A stretch of DNA of 15,055 nt from an uncultured Bacilli bacterium (lineage in GTDB: Bacteria > Bacillota_I > Bacilli_A > RF39 > UBA660). The notes beneath the pieces were generated by a model. The model made no database searches, had not been told where the DNA came from, and was given only the letters and a program-made list of their open reading frames with translations. Positions within the stretch are counted from its first letter, which is position 1. Each line of letters begins with the position of its first letter. Position numbers and translations under genes: made by a program. Below are positions 1 through 7,731 of the stretch, piece after piece. The DNA lies in the NCBI GenBank assembly GCA_934132915.1, contig CAKPAK010000042.1, positions 1-15,055 of the forward strand, written 5' to 3'.

Positions 1-1832
1 ACATTATCAGGAATTTCATACCATTGATTATCTTTTTCTTTTAGATATTCTTCCATCGTATCAATCCAAATGTTTTTATGATAATTATGCTCATCTTTTC
101 CTATTTTTTTGTTGTCATCGTATCCATTCCAAACAGATAATACAACATTTTTATTGTAACCTACTATCCATACATCTGTATCAGTAGTTCCAGTTTTAAT
201 TGCATATTTGTTAGAAATTTTTGGAAGAAGACTAATTACTGTTGGATAACTATAGTCAATAAACACTTTATCATAAGTATAAGTAAGCATTTCACTTAAA
301 ATAAAAGTTAAACTTTCATTGAGTATTCTCTCTTTAGAATATTGGTATTGATATAGAGTATCTCCATTGCTATCTTCAATTTTTTCAATAAAATGTTTTT
401 CCACTTTTAATCCCGTATTCGCAAAACTTCCATATGCCTCTACTAATTCTGCCATTGAAATTTCTCCGGTTCCTAAGGCAAGTGAAGGATTTGGTTGCAG
501 ATTGGTTTGAATTCCTAGTCGATGAGACATATTTACTAAATTTTTTTCTCCTAAAAATAAATGAGTTTTGACTGCATATACATTATCAGAATAGGCAATC
601 GCAGCTCCCATGGTAATCGCTCGATTAGCATAAGCATTATTATAGTTGTTAGGAGTATAACTTTTTCCTGTAGAGAAATTAAAAGTTGTTTTTTCGCTAG
701 TAAAACAAGAAGCACTAGTAAATCCGTTTTCTAAAGCAGAATAATAAAGAATAGGTTTCATTGTAGAACCAATTTGTCTTTTTGCTTTTGTTGCTCGATT
801 AAATTGACTTTTAGAATAATCTTTTCCACCAATTAATGCTAGAACTTTTCCATCATTAGGATCCATCATCATTCCTGAAACTTGCAGTTCATCATTATCT
901 TGCATATTTTTTTGTACTGCTTTTTCTAAACTTTCTTGTGCTTTAACATCGAGTGTAGTATAAATTTTTAAACCACCAGATTGCAAGACAGAATCAGAAA
1001 TGGTATCAATGCTTTTTAATTCTTGAATAACAGCATCTCGAAAATATAATACATTTTCTAATTTACTTTGATTGGTTTTTCCTATATATTTTAATGGTGC
1101 TTGATAAGTACTGTTCATCTCTTGCTGAGTAATTTCCCCACTTTTGTACATTGATAAGAGTACAATTTTTTGTCTACTTTTCGCCTTTTCTTCATTGATG
1201 ATAGGGGAATAATTTGCGGGTGATTGTGGTATTCCAGCTAACATAGAAGCTTCTGCCAGTGTCAAACTATCCGCACTATGTCCAAAATAATACCAACTAG
1301 CGTTTTCTATTCCATAAACCCCACCATAATTAATTGTATTTAAGTATCCTTCTAAGATTTCATCTTTTGTATAATGTGTTTCTAATTCTGCTGCAAGGAG
1401 AGCTTCTTCTACTTTTCTCGCCCAAGTTTTATCATAATTTAAAAATAAATTTCTAGCATATTGTTGAGTAATGGTAGAAGCGCCTTCTCTTAGACTACCA
1501 CTTTTTAAATTTTTAATGGCTGCCTTAATAATTCTCGAATAGTCAAATCCTAGATGTTGATAATAATATTTATCTTCTGTTGCTAAAGTTGCTTTGATTA
1601 AATATGGACTAATCTTACTTAATTCTATCCAATCATTGCTATCATCAAAAATAAGTTTATTTTCATTATCATATAGATAGTAAGATTGTGTTTTATGAAT
1701 AGATAATTTAGGAGTAATATAACAATAGCCATAAAGTAAAATATTCATTACAACAAAAATAACGCCAAGACTGAATATTGTTTTGATAAAAAAAACGAAT
1801 TTTTTAAATATTTTTTCTTTAATCCTTATCAT
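1..1832 (-). CDS. Class A penicillin-binding protein (PBP1A type), 3' end cut by window edge
   Basis: Bifunctional peptidoglycan synthase: glycosyltransferase that polymerises lipid II, plus DD-transpeptidase that crosslinks stem peptides, acting outside the membrane. I translated the minus strand from ATG 1832; 610 codons remain open to the left edge, so the C-terminus is missing. A short basic N-terminus precedes one membrane anchor (about residues 12-32). The glycosyltransferase domain has EDKYYQHLGFD with catalytic Glu near residue 86, then GASTITQQYARNLFL. The transpeptidase domain has all three penicillin-binding motifs: STMK (Ser356, Lys359), SDN (415-417) and KTGTT (from Lys546). The start is supported by GAGTGAT (1839-1845 on plus), a modest Shine-Dalgarno, and by the anchor following at once. 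It is divergent from the argS cluster; I could not pick a convincing promoter in the A/T-only spacer. The class is certain; the subgroup (ponA or pbpF-like) is not. Confidence 0.96.
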   Translation of the reverse strand, partial: MIRIKEKIFKKFVFFIKTIFSLGVIFVVMNILLYGYCYITPKLSIHKTQSYYLYDNENKLIFDDSNDWIELSKISPYLIKATLATEDKYYYQHLGFDYSRIIKAAIKNLKSGSLREGASTITQQYARNLFLNYDKTWARKVEEALLAAELETHYTKDEILEGYLNTINYGGVYGIENASWYYFGHSADSLTLAEASMLAGIPQSPANYSPIINEEKAKSRQKIVLLSMYKSGEITQQEMNSTYQAPLKYIGKTNQSKLENVLYFRDAVIQELKSIDTISDSVLQSGGLKIYTTLDVKAQESLEKAVQKNMQDNDELQVSGMMMDPNDGKVLALIGGKDYSKSQFNRATKAKRQIGSTMKPILYYSALENGFTSASCFTSEKTTFNFSTGKSYTPNNYNNAYANRAITMGAAIAYSDNVYAVKTHLFLGEKNLVNMSHRLGIQTNLQPNPSLALGTGEISMAELVEAYGSFANTGLKVEKHFIEKIEDSNGDTLYQYQYSKERILNESLTFILSEMLTYTYDKVFIDYSYPTVISLLPKISNKYAIKTGTTDTDVWIVGYNKNVVLSVWNGYDDNKKIGKDEHNYHKNIWIDTMEEYLKEKDNQWYEIPDN

Positions 1833-1931
1833 ATGACAATCACTCTTTTCAAATAAATATGACAATTTTAATCTTTATTTATATTATTAGTTAAAAAAAA
1901 ATAAATATAAGTTTTATTTTTAAAAAACTTG

Positions 1932-1940
1932 TGGTATAAT
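1932..1940 (+). promoter_or_regulatory. Extended -10 promoter of the ywiB-argS-rpoE cluster
   Basis: TGGTATAAT is a perfect -10 hexamer (1935-1940) preceded by the TG extension. No good -35 lies 16-18 bases upstream, as expected when an extended -10 carries recognition. Transcription would start near 1947, about 27 nt before the proposed first codon. It is the only obvious sigma-A promoter ahead of three tightly packed plus-strand genes. Confidence 0.7.
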
Positions 1941-1958
1941 GTCTACTGATTAATCATG

Positions 1959-1966
1959 TAAGGAGG
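1959..1966 (+). promoter_or_regulatory. Perfect Shine-Dalgarno that fixes the DUF1934 start
   Basis: TAAGGAGG pairs over eight bases with the 16S rRNA 3' end. Its TAA is also an in-frame stop for the downstream reading frame, so translation must begin after 1961. Spacing to ACG at 1974 is 7 nt and to ATT at 1971 is 4 nt; no ATG, GTG or TTG exists in this frame until GTG at 2103, 136 nt away. Confidence 0.85.
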
Positions 1967-1973
1967 AATTATT

Positions 1974-2339
1974 ACGAAAGTAAATGTTTCAGGATTTATA
2001 AAAAATATTACAGATAATGAAATATTAACCATAGATACAATTGGTATAAAGAATAAAAATAAACTAAATTATCTAAGTGAAAAAGATCTTTATACTTTAA
2101 AAGTGCTATCTCCGGAAAAAATAATTCTAGAAAGAAACAATGATTTAATCAATAGCGTTTTACTATTTGAAAATAAAAAAACGACCACTTCTTCATATTA
2201 TATAAAAAAAGAAGAAATCACTTTGGAAATAAATATAAACACAAAAAATATAAAAATATCAGATAATATGATTAATATTGCATATACTATTATCGATTCT
2301 AATACTGACTATCAATATAAAATAGAAATGAGTGAATAG
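1974..2339 (+). CDS. ywiB: DUF1934 (YwiB-like) beta-barrel protein with a non-canonical start codon
   Basis: About 121 residues if read from ACG 1974 (MKVNVSGFI...). The DUF1934 pattern is visible: an N-terminal strand, a YLSEKDL segment, EKIILERN, a LLFENKKTTTSSYYI stretch, a polar ITLEINI strand with TKNIKIS, and a closing MINIAYTII strand. The family is calycin-like; its function is unknown, but it usually sits directly upstream of argS in Bacilli, as here (one base separates stop 2339 and argS ATG 2341). A GTG at 2103 would give 78 residues and remove the conserved first third, and has no Shine-Dalgarno. The in-frame TAA at 1959-1961 excludes upstream starts. ACG 1974 (ideal spacing) or ATT 1971 must therefore initiate, unless the base is a sequencing error or the gene is decaying. 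Family call is firm; the exact initiator is inference. Confidence 0.8.
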   Translation, partial: TKVNVSGFIKNITDNEILTIDTIGIKNKNKLNYLSEKDLYTLKVLSPEKIILERNNDLINSVLLFENKKTTTSSYYIKKEEITLEININTKNIKISDNMINIAYTIIDSNTDYQYKIEMSE

Positions 2340-2340
2340 A

Positions 2341-3963
2341 ATGAGCATAAAAACAAAGTTAAGCGAAATTCTAAAAAAAAGTTTAAAAAAAGCAAATATA
2401 AATATTGATTTTGAAATTAATATTGATAAACCATCAAAGATAGAAAATGGGGATTACTCATCAAATATAGCATTAATTTTGTCAAAAACACTTCATAAAA
2501 ACCCTATAGAAATTGCAAATATAGTTCAATCAAATATTACCGATGAAAATCTTATTGAAGAAATAAAGATAGTTGCGCCTGGATTTATTAATTTTTACCT
2601 AAAAAAAGAATTTCTTTTAAGTTATGTAAATAAGATTTTAACGGAAAAAAGAAATTATGGGAAAAATAACATTGGTAATAATAAAAAGATAAATATAGAA
2701 TTTGTTAGCGCAAATCCTACAGGAAGCTTACATATTGGGCACGGAAGAGGAGCTACATATGGAGATAATTTAGCTAGAATTTTAAAATATAGTGGTTTTG
2801 ACATAACAAAAGAATACTACGTAAATGATGCAGGAAATCAAATGAGTAACCTAGGAATTTCTATTAAAGAGAGATATAAAGAATTATGTGGCCAAACTTG
2901 TAATTTGCCAGAAAATGGTTATTATGGAGAAGAAATTATTGCTTTAGCACAAAATATTTATGATGAGTATAACAACAGTAAACTAGAAGAAGATATTGAT
3001 TTTTTTAAGGAAAAAGGACTAGAAAAATTATTATCTCAAATAAAAAAAGATTTAGATAGATACAGAGTGAATTTTGACACATTTACGAGTGAACAATCTC
3101 TTTATGATAAGTTTTTAGTAGATGACATTTTAACAAAATTAAGAAACAATGAAAAATGTTATATTAAAGATGGTGCTTTATGGTTAAAGACAACCGATTA
3201 TGGGGATGAAAAAGACCGTGTTTTGATCAAGAGTGATGGAAATTATACTTATTTAACTCCTGATATTGCTTATCATATAGAAAAAATCAATCGTGGATAT
3301 GATAAATTAATTGATGTATTAGGTGCTGATCATCACGGATATATCAAACGATTGAAAGCTGCTTTAACAATACTAGGGAATGATAGTAACTTATTGGATA
3401 TAAAAATTCTTCAAATGGTTAGATTAATCAAAGATGGTGAAGAAATAAAATTAAGTAAACGAACGGGAAAAACAATCACCCTAATAGATTTAATAGATGA
3501 AATAGGCGTTAATGCAACTAGATACTTCTTTTCGTCACATAGTTTGGATACTAGTATGGATTTCAATATTGATTTGGCATTAAAACAATCAAACGAAAAT
3601 CCAATATATTACATTGAATATGCAAATGCTAGAATATGTTCAATATTAAGAAAATATCATCAAAGACCAAAAATAAAAGAATATTATTTAACACTAAAAT
3701 CGGAAAACACATATATTATTTTGAGTAAGTTAATGGAATTTGAGGATATTGTCATATCAGCAGCTAAAAAAGAAGCACCTCATATTATTGCAAATTATGT
3801 TTATGAATTAGCCACATTGTTCCATTCTTATTATACAAAAGAACAAATAATTACAAGTGATACTACTGAAACGGAAGAAAAGATTAATTTAATATTATCT
3901 ACCCAAATAGTCATTCAAAATGCCTTAGATTTGTTAGGCATAATACCCAGAGAGGAAATGTAG
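2341..3963 (+). CDS. argS: Arginyl-tRNA synthetase
   Basis: Class I synthetase that charges tRNA-Arg with arginine using ATP, in the cytoplasm; 540 residues, slightly short for the family (about 550-580). The N-terminal additional domain is at about residues 1-90 (GDYSSNIAL, APGFINFYL). The catalytic domain opens with FVSANPTGSLHIGHGRG, with HIGH encoded at 2731-2742. The KMSKS-like loop is KLSKRTGK from residue 370. The C-terminal DALR anticodon-binding domain begins near NPIYYIEYANARI and ends in LGIIPREEM, the usual family ending. I prefer ATG 2341 to the in-frame GTG 2332 because ATG gives the normal N-terminus and GAGTGA (2330-2335) sits 5 nt ahead of it. It is coupled to the DUF1934 gene, whose stop is one base upstream. 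The rpoE Shine-Dalgarno overlaps its stop codon. Confidence 0.98.
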   Translation: MSIKTKLSEILKKSLKKANINIDFEINIDKPSKIENGDYSSNIALILSKTLHKNPIEIANIVQSNITDENLIEEIKIVAPGFINFYLKKEFLLSYVNKILTEKRNYGKNNIGNNKKINIEFVSANPTGSLHIGHGRGATYGDNLARILKYSGFDITKEYYVNDAGNQMSNLGISIKERYKELCGQTCNLPENGYYGEEIIALAQNIYDEYNNSKLEEDIDFFKEKGLEKLLSQIKKDLDRYRVNFDTFTSEQSLYDKFLVDDILTKLRNNEKCYIKDGALWLKTTDYGDEKDRVLIKSDGNYTYLTPDIAYHIEKINRGYDKLIDVLGADHHGYIKRLKAALTILGNDSNLLDIKILQMVRLIKDGEEIKLSKRTGKTITLIDLIDEIGVNATRYFFSSHSLDTSMDFNIDLALKQSNENPIYYIEYANARICSILRKYHQRPKIKEYYLTLKSENTYIILSKLMEFEDIVISAAKKEAPHIIANYVYELATLFHSYYTKEQIITSDTTETEEKINLILSTQIVIQNALDLLGIIPREEM

Positions 3964-3972
3964 GAGGACATT

Positions 3973-4407
3973 ATGAAATTAAATAATATACCAAAAAGTG
4001 AATTAGAATTATTATCATACAAGGAAATTGCAAAGATGTATTTAGAAGAAAATAAAACAACAAAAAATACAGCTGATTTATTTAAAGAAGTGTGCAAACT
4101 ACTAGGATTATCTGATCAAGAGTACGTAGATAAAATTGCTGATTTTTTTGAGTCATTAACAACATCAAAAGAATTTATTTTATTAGAGGATGGTACTTGG
4201 GACTTAAAAGCTAATCATAAAGTAAAAGTAATCATTGATGATTTAGATGATAGTGATTCAGAAGAAGAATCAATAGATAATGAAGAACTAGAAGAAGATC
4301 AAGAAATTGATGAAGTTGATAGTTTAGATGAGAATTATCTTGACGATGATCCAGATGATGATTTAGCTGATTTAACAATTGTTGATGACGACGAATTAGA
4401 GGAATAA
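3973..4407 (+). CDS. rpoE: DNA-directed RNA polymerase delta subunit
   Basis: 144 residues. Delta is the small accessory subunit of Bacillota RNA polymerase that speeds core recycling and affects promoter selectivity. The N-terminal HARE-HTH fold covers about residues 10-85, including AKMYLEENKTTKNTADLFKE, a FFESLTTSKEFILLEDGTWDL core and NHKVKVI. The remaining 55-60 residues are almost all Asp, Glu, Ser and hydrophobics, the disordered acidic tail typical of the subunit. AGGAGG (3962-3967) is 5 nt before ATG 3973 and overlaps the argS stop. Order argS-rpoE is frequent in Bacilli, and the gene is followed at once by a strong terminator, so it closes the operon. Confidence 0.96.
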   Translation: MKLNNIPKSELELLSYKEIAKMYLEENKTTKNTADLFKEVCKLLGLSDQEYVDKIADFFESLTTSKEFILLEDGTWDLKANHKVKVIIDDLDDSDSEEESIDNEELEEDQEIDEVDSLDENYLDDDPDDDLADLTIVDDDELEE

Positions 4408-4438
4408 TCTAAAAGATATGTTATAATAAACTGTAATA

Positions 4439-4490
4439 AAATACACTAAATTCAAATGATTAATTAGATTTGAACTTTAGTGTATTTTTT
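4439..4490 (+). terminator. Intrinsic terminator after rpoE
   Basis: AATACACTAAATTCAAAT (4439-4457 region) pairs with ATTTGAACTTTAGTGTATT (4468-4485) with one bulged base, a 10-nt loop, and a run of six T (4485-4490). It lies about 30 nt after the rpoE stop. It ends the ywiB-argS-rpoE operon and separates it from the gene at 4580. Confidence 0.93.
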
Positions 4491-4579
4491 ATTATCTGTA
4501 TCTTATTTATATAACAAATAAACTAGAAATTTAGAATAAAATTAAACAATTCATCATACTTTTAGATAGGTGATACAAA

Positions 4580-5500
4580 ATGAAAAGAATTACAGTTGGA
4601 TTACCCAAAGCCTATCTATATTACAGATACCATATATTATGGGAAACTTTTTTTACTACTTTAGGATGCAATGTAATAAATAGTGGAGAAACAACCAAAG
4701 AAATTATTGATGCAGGGAAAAAACTTTCTATAGATGAATCTTGTTTATCATCAAAAATATATTTAGGACATGTAGCCAAACTTCAAAATAAATGTGATTA
4801 TATTTTAATTCCAAGAATTCAAAATTATGGAAAAAATGAACAAGTTTGCGTAAAATTTAATGCTACATATGATATTGTAAAAAATTTATTTCCTAACCTA
4901 AAAATTCTAGATTATAATATTGAAAAAACCAAAAATCCAATTGCCTTTCTTTCCTATTTACGATTAGGTTTTTCTATAACAAAAAATCCAATCAAAATTT
5001 TATTTGCTTACCTTAAATCTAGAAAAAAAAATAATAAGTATTTTCGTCAAAAAGAACAAGAACAATCAAAAAAATTAAATAAAGAAACAACTAAAATTTT
5101 ACTAGTTTCACATCCTTATAATATTTATGATAATTACATTGGCAAGCCAATCATACAAAAAATAGAAAGCATGGGTTTAGAAATCATATACGCTAATTTA
5201 TTAAACGTCAAACTTGCTAGAATGTATTCAAAACGATTATCGCCCACTTTATATTGGCACTATTCAAAAGAACTAATAGGTGCTATTGAATATTATCAAT
5301 ATGCTGTGTCAGGTATTATCTTTTTAACAACATTTCCATGTGGACCAGATTCTTTAGTGAATGAACTAATGATAAGAAAAGTAACTACTTTACCTATTAC
5401 AAATATTTTAATTGATGAACAATCTGCATCTACAGGGATAGATACAAGATTAGAAAGCTTTATTGATATAGTTCAATCGGAAAGGAGCAAAAATGAATAA
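4580..5500 (+). CDS. Acyl-CoA dehydratase activase-related protein (DUF2229 type), component A
   Basis: 306 residues. It resembles the DUF2229/COG3580 proteins related to the 2-hydroxyacyl-CoA dehydratase and activase superfamily, which carry iron-sulfur clusters. Seen here: N-terminal VGLPKAYLYYRYHILWETFF, SIDESCLSSKIYLGHV (Cys55), CDYILIPRI (Cys72), QVCVKF (Cys90), and a second half with TTFPCGPDSLVNE (Cys254) followed by DEQSASTGIDTRLESFID, the usual family ending. Conserved Cys55, Cys90 and Cys254 are plausible cluster ligands. The ASKHA ATPase domain of true activases is absent. AGGTGAT (4567-4573) precedes ATG 4580. It overlaps the next gene by 8 bp, so both are probably co-translated. 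Family placement is good; substrate and reaction are unknown, and no fermentation genes nearby suggest one. Confidence 0.85.
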   Translation: MKRITVGLPKAYLYYRYHILWETFFTTLGCNVINSGETTKEIIDAGKKLSIDESCLSSKIYLGHVAKLQNKCDYILIPRIQNYGKNEQVCVKFNATYDIVKNLFPNLKILDYNIEKTKNPIAFLSYLRLGFSITKNPIKILFAYLKSRKKNNKYFRQKEQEQSKKLNKETTKILLVSHPYNIYDNYIGKPIIQKIESMGLEIIYANLLNVKLARMYSKRLSPTLYWHYSKELIGAIEYYQYAVSGIIFLTTFPCGPDSLVNELMIRKVTTLPITNILIDEQSASTGIDTRLESFIDIVQSERSKNE

Positions 5501-6560
5501 ATTAACATTTCCACATATGGGATTTTATTATATTCCTATTAAATATTTTCTTTCAAAAGCAACCAAATGTGAAATTATCATTCCTCCCCCTATTACAAAA
5601 AAAACAATAGAACTTGGTAGTAAGTATTCTCCAGATTATGTATGTATGCCTTTTAAATATAACTTAGGGAACTTTATTGAGGCATTAGAAAACGGAGCAG
5701 ATACAATTTTACAGGCAGGAGGTGGATGTCGATATGGATATTATGCTGAATTACAAGAACAAATTCTCAAAGATTTAGGGTATCAATTCGAACTAATTAA
5801 TTTTATAGAAAATAATAGATTTTCTTTTAAAAAGATCTATCTTTTTTCTAAGAAAATGAATAAAAAACTAAATATTTTTAATTTTTCATATTATGCAATG
5901 AATACAATTTTAATGATTATGATTATGGATAAACTTTCGTGCTATCCAAGAGAAAATCTAGGATTTGAAACGGAAAAAAATAGTTTTTTAAATTTACAAA
6001 CATTATTTTTAGAAGAATTAAAATCATTAAAAAAGTCACCAATTTCTATTTTTAAGTTATATCTAAAGTATAAGAAAAAATATCGAAAAATTCCAATTAA
6101 TAAACCTAAAAATTGTTTGAAAGTTGGCTTAGTAGGAGAATTATTTTCTATTATGGAACCATTTTCCAGTAATAATATCGAGTTAAAATTATCCTCTTTC
6201 GGAATAGAAGTTCATCGGTTTACCACTTTAACTTATCTGTTATTTCAAAAAAAATATAATTTAAAAAAATTACTCAAAAAAGGGAAAAAATACTTAAAAT
6301 ATCATTTAGGAGCAGATGCTACAGAAAGTGTGGTTCTGTCTATGCAAATGGCAGAAAAAAATTATGATGGTATTGTTCATATTAAAAGTTTTGGTTGTAC
6401 TCCAGAATTAAATGCTATGACTATTTTAGAGAAAATTAGTAATGATTACGAGATTCCCATAATTTATTTTAGTTTTGACTCCCAAAATAGTGATGTTGCT
6501 ATTGATACTAGAATAGAAGCTTTTTATGACATGATTATTCAAAAAAGAAACCATCACTGA
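5493..6560 (+). CDS. CoA activase / 2-hydroxyacyl-CoA dehydratase-related protein, component B
   Basis: 355 residues, the usual partner of the preceding gene in Bacillota (COG3581-like). Visible motifs: FPHMGFYYIPIKYF at the start, SPDYVCMPFKYNLGNFIEAL (Cys51), ADTILQAGGGCRYGYY (Cys79), a basic, poorly conserved middle (about 110-200), a Rossmann-like KVGLVGE segment, GADATESVV, SFGCTPELNAM (Cys302), and a closing SQNSDVAIDTRIEAFYDMI that mirrors the end of component A. The shared TRxExFxD ending suggests that A and B are paralogous halves. AAGGAGC about 8 nt upstream and ATG inside the end of the upstream gene indicate coupling. They probably form a heterodimeric Fe-S protein; the reaction is not deducible. 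The gene ends in TGA, with a palindromic terminator candidate at 6677-6707. Confidence 0.85.
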   Translation: MNKLTFPHMGFYYIPIKYFLSKATKCEIIIPPPITKKTIELGSKYSPDYVCMPFKYNLGNFIEALENGADTILQAGGGCRYGYYAELQEQILKDLGYQFELINFIENNRFSFKKIYLFSKKMNKKLNIFNFSYYAMNTILMIMIMDKLSCYPRENLGFETEKNSFLNLQTLFLEELKSLKKSPISIFKLYLKYKKKYRKIPINKPKNCLKVGLVGELFSIMEPFSSNNIELKLSSFGIEVHRFTTLTYLLFQKKYNLKKLLKKGKKYLKYHLGADATESVVLSMQMAEKNYDGIVHIKSFGCTPELNAMTILEKISNDYEIPIIYFSFDSQNSDVAIDTRIEAFYDMIIQKRNHH

Positions 6561-6676
6561 TCAATTTATTCATTCAAATTTTTAATTTAAAAATTATTTT
6601 ATCTCTACTTCTTAAAATAATTCTAAATCGAAAAAAATACTAATTTTCTTTAAGGATTATCTAGCTGAAGATATTT

Positions 6677-6707
6677 AAAATCACATCAAAATTTTGATGT
6701 GATTTTT
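6677..6707 (+). terminator. 30-bp perfect palindrome, probable terminator of the DUF2229 pair
   Basis: AAAATCACATCAAAA and TTTTGATGTGATTTT are exact reverse complements meeting at 6691/6692, followed by a T run. This is the first strong hairpin about 117 nt after the 6560 stop, so it can act as a terminator. The hairpin is symmetric and could work in either direction. Its right arm is also part of a sequence repeated at 10433-10456, so it may be a genome-wide intergenic repeat rather than a dedicated terminator. Confidence 0.6.
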
Positions 6708-6710
6708 CAG
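6686..6710 (+). repeat. Dispersed intergenic repeat core, copy 1
   Basis: TCAAAATT plus TTGATGTGATTTTTCAG matches 10433-10456 except for one base change and one indel in about 25 positions. Both copies are in non-coding DNA, in the same orientation, beside predicted hairpins. Confidence 0.5.
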
Positions 6711-6737
6711 AACTATCAAAATTCGAAGATCTGAAAA

Positions 6738-6766
6738 TTTTGAATATTAACTTTGTTTGGTATAAT
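6738..6766 (+). promoter_or_regulatory. Promoter-like sequence without a clear gene behind it
   Basis: TTTTGA (6738-6743), 17-base spacer and TATAAT (6761-6766) with a TG one base upstream of the -10. The next gene starts 300 bp away and has its own promoter at 7032-7040. It may drive a small RNA or a long leader, or be chance in A/T-rich DNA. Confidence 0.35.
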
Positions 6767-7031
6767 TATATTCCAAGTAATAAAAAAATTCTTCTAGCCG
6801 ATATATGAAAAACAAATTTTCCATAATTCAGCTGAAGATGAAATGAGTCTATGTAAAATGGCAAGTTTTTTTGAATTGGTAAATACAATATTTATTATAA
6901 AATAGTAAAAATGAACATTTTTAAATTTAGGTTACATAGCAAAAAATGATCAAGGGTTCCATAATATATTAAACAACAGATAACTTTATTTTGAAAATAT
7001 ACCTAACTAACTTTTGTATATAAAAAAAATA

Positions 7032-7040
7032 TGATATAAT
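7032..7040 (+). promoter_or_regulatory. Extended -10 promoter of the VUT-like/S24 operon
   Basis: TGATATAAT gives a perfect -10 (7035-7040) with TG extension; the -35 region (CTTTTG near 7012) is weak. The predicted start lies near 7047, so the leader is only about 20 nt, with AAGGTG just ahead of ATG 7066. Confidence 0.7.
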
Positions 7041-7065
7041 ATTCTTAAATAAGAAGGTGTTAAAC

Positions 7066-7731
7066 ATGAATATATTAATTTGTTTTTTACTTCTCGTGAT
7101 TTCTGTAGTTTCTCTTTATTTTTTCTACAAATTTTTGGGAAAGTTAGGTTTATCTTTATTACTTATTATAATGAATATTATTTCATTAGTTGCATCATTT
7201 AAATATATTACGTTAACAACAATTAATTTAAATGCAAATGTATTTTCTTATATTACAATGTTTACAACAATTTACTTATTGATGGAAAACTATTCCGAAA
7301 AAGAAGTAAAAAAATATATTAACATGAATTTTTTTATAACAATCTTTACTTCTATATTATTGTTTCTGATGTCCTATCACCAAGAGTCAATTATTGACTC
7401 TATTAGTATTAATATGAAAAATGTATTTATAAATAACTATCGAATTTTAATTGCATACCCATTATCTACTGTTCTTTCAAATTATTTATTAATTATTTTA
7501 TATAAAAAAATGACAAAATTGTATGACATTCCCTTTATTACTACAGTAACTACATATTTAGTAGTTGGTCTAGTTAGTAATTTAACATTTTATTTTGGGG
7601 CTTATTTAAAAATATTTAACTTAAAAACTATTTTAGAACTATCGCTTTCAACTTATATGATAAGTTTAATAATAACCGTAATTTATTCAATTTTGCTCCC
7701 TCAAATAAAGAAAGTGAAGGTGGAAAAATGA
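7066..7731 (+). CDS. VUT/YhhQ-like multi-pass membrane protein, first of a tandem pair
   Basis: 221 residues, very hydrophobic, about six membrane spans with few charged loops. The layout follows the VUT (YhhQ, queuosine-precursor transporter) family: an LYFFYKFLGKLGL start, a span ending in YLLMENYSEKEVKKYI, NNYRILIAYPLSTVLSNYLLIILYKKM, PFITTVTTYLVVGLVSNLTFYF, and a last span before a basic tail. Acidic residues usual in the family's ATD, LDV and SD positions appear as TTI, SNY and SN, so the substrate may differ. I chose ATG 7066 over GTG 7057 because AGAAGGTG (7053-7059 area) is the Shine-Dalgarno, 6 nt from ATG. It overlaps the next gene by ATGA. Family assignment is by eye; another small membrane family is possible. 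Confidence 0.6.
   Translation: MNILICFLLLVISVVSLYFFYKFLGKLGLSLLLIIMNIISLVASFKYITLTTINLNANVFSYITMFTTIYLLMENYSEKEVKKYINMNFFITIFTSILLFLMSYHQESIIDSISINMKNVFINNYRILIAYPLSTVLSNYLLIILYKKMTKLYDIPFITTVTTYLVVGLVSNLTFYFGAYLKIFNLKTILELSLSTYMISLIITVIYSILLPQIKKVKVEK

Larger units (their letters stand above)
6561..7031. other. 470-bp A/T-rich spacer without a credible gene
   Basis: No ORF with a Shine-Dalgarno is visible on either strand. It holds an A/T-only palindrome at 6577-6595 (weak), the 30-bp palindrome at 6677-6706, a second possible hairpin joining TTTTCAGA (6704-6711) to TCTGAAAA (6730-6737), a promoter-like sequence at 6738-6766, and two copies of AGCTGAAGAT (6663-6672 and about 6830-6839). The rest looks unstructured. 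Confidence 0.6.

Noticed and set aside
3915..4097. 60-codon minus-strand ORF across argS and rpoE
   Set aside because: Lies antisense to two certain genes, no Shine-Dalgarno; a shadow of A/T-rich coding sequence.
6577..6595. A/T-only palindrome after the 6560 stop
   Set aside because: Only A-T pairs, too weak to call a terminator given the stronger one at 6677-6707.
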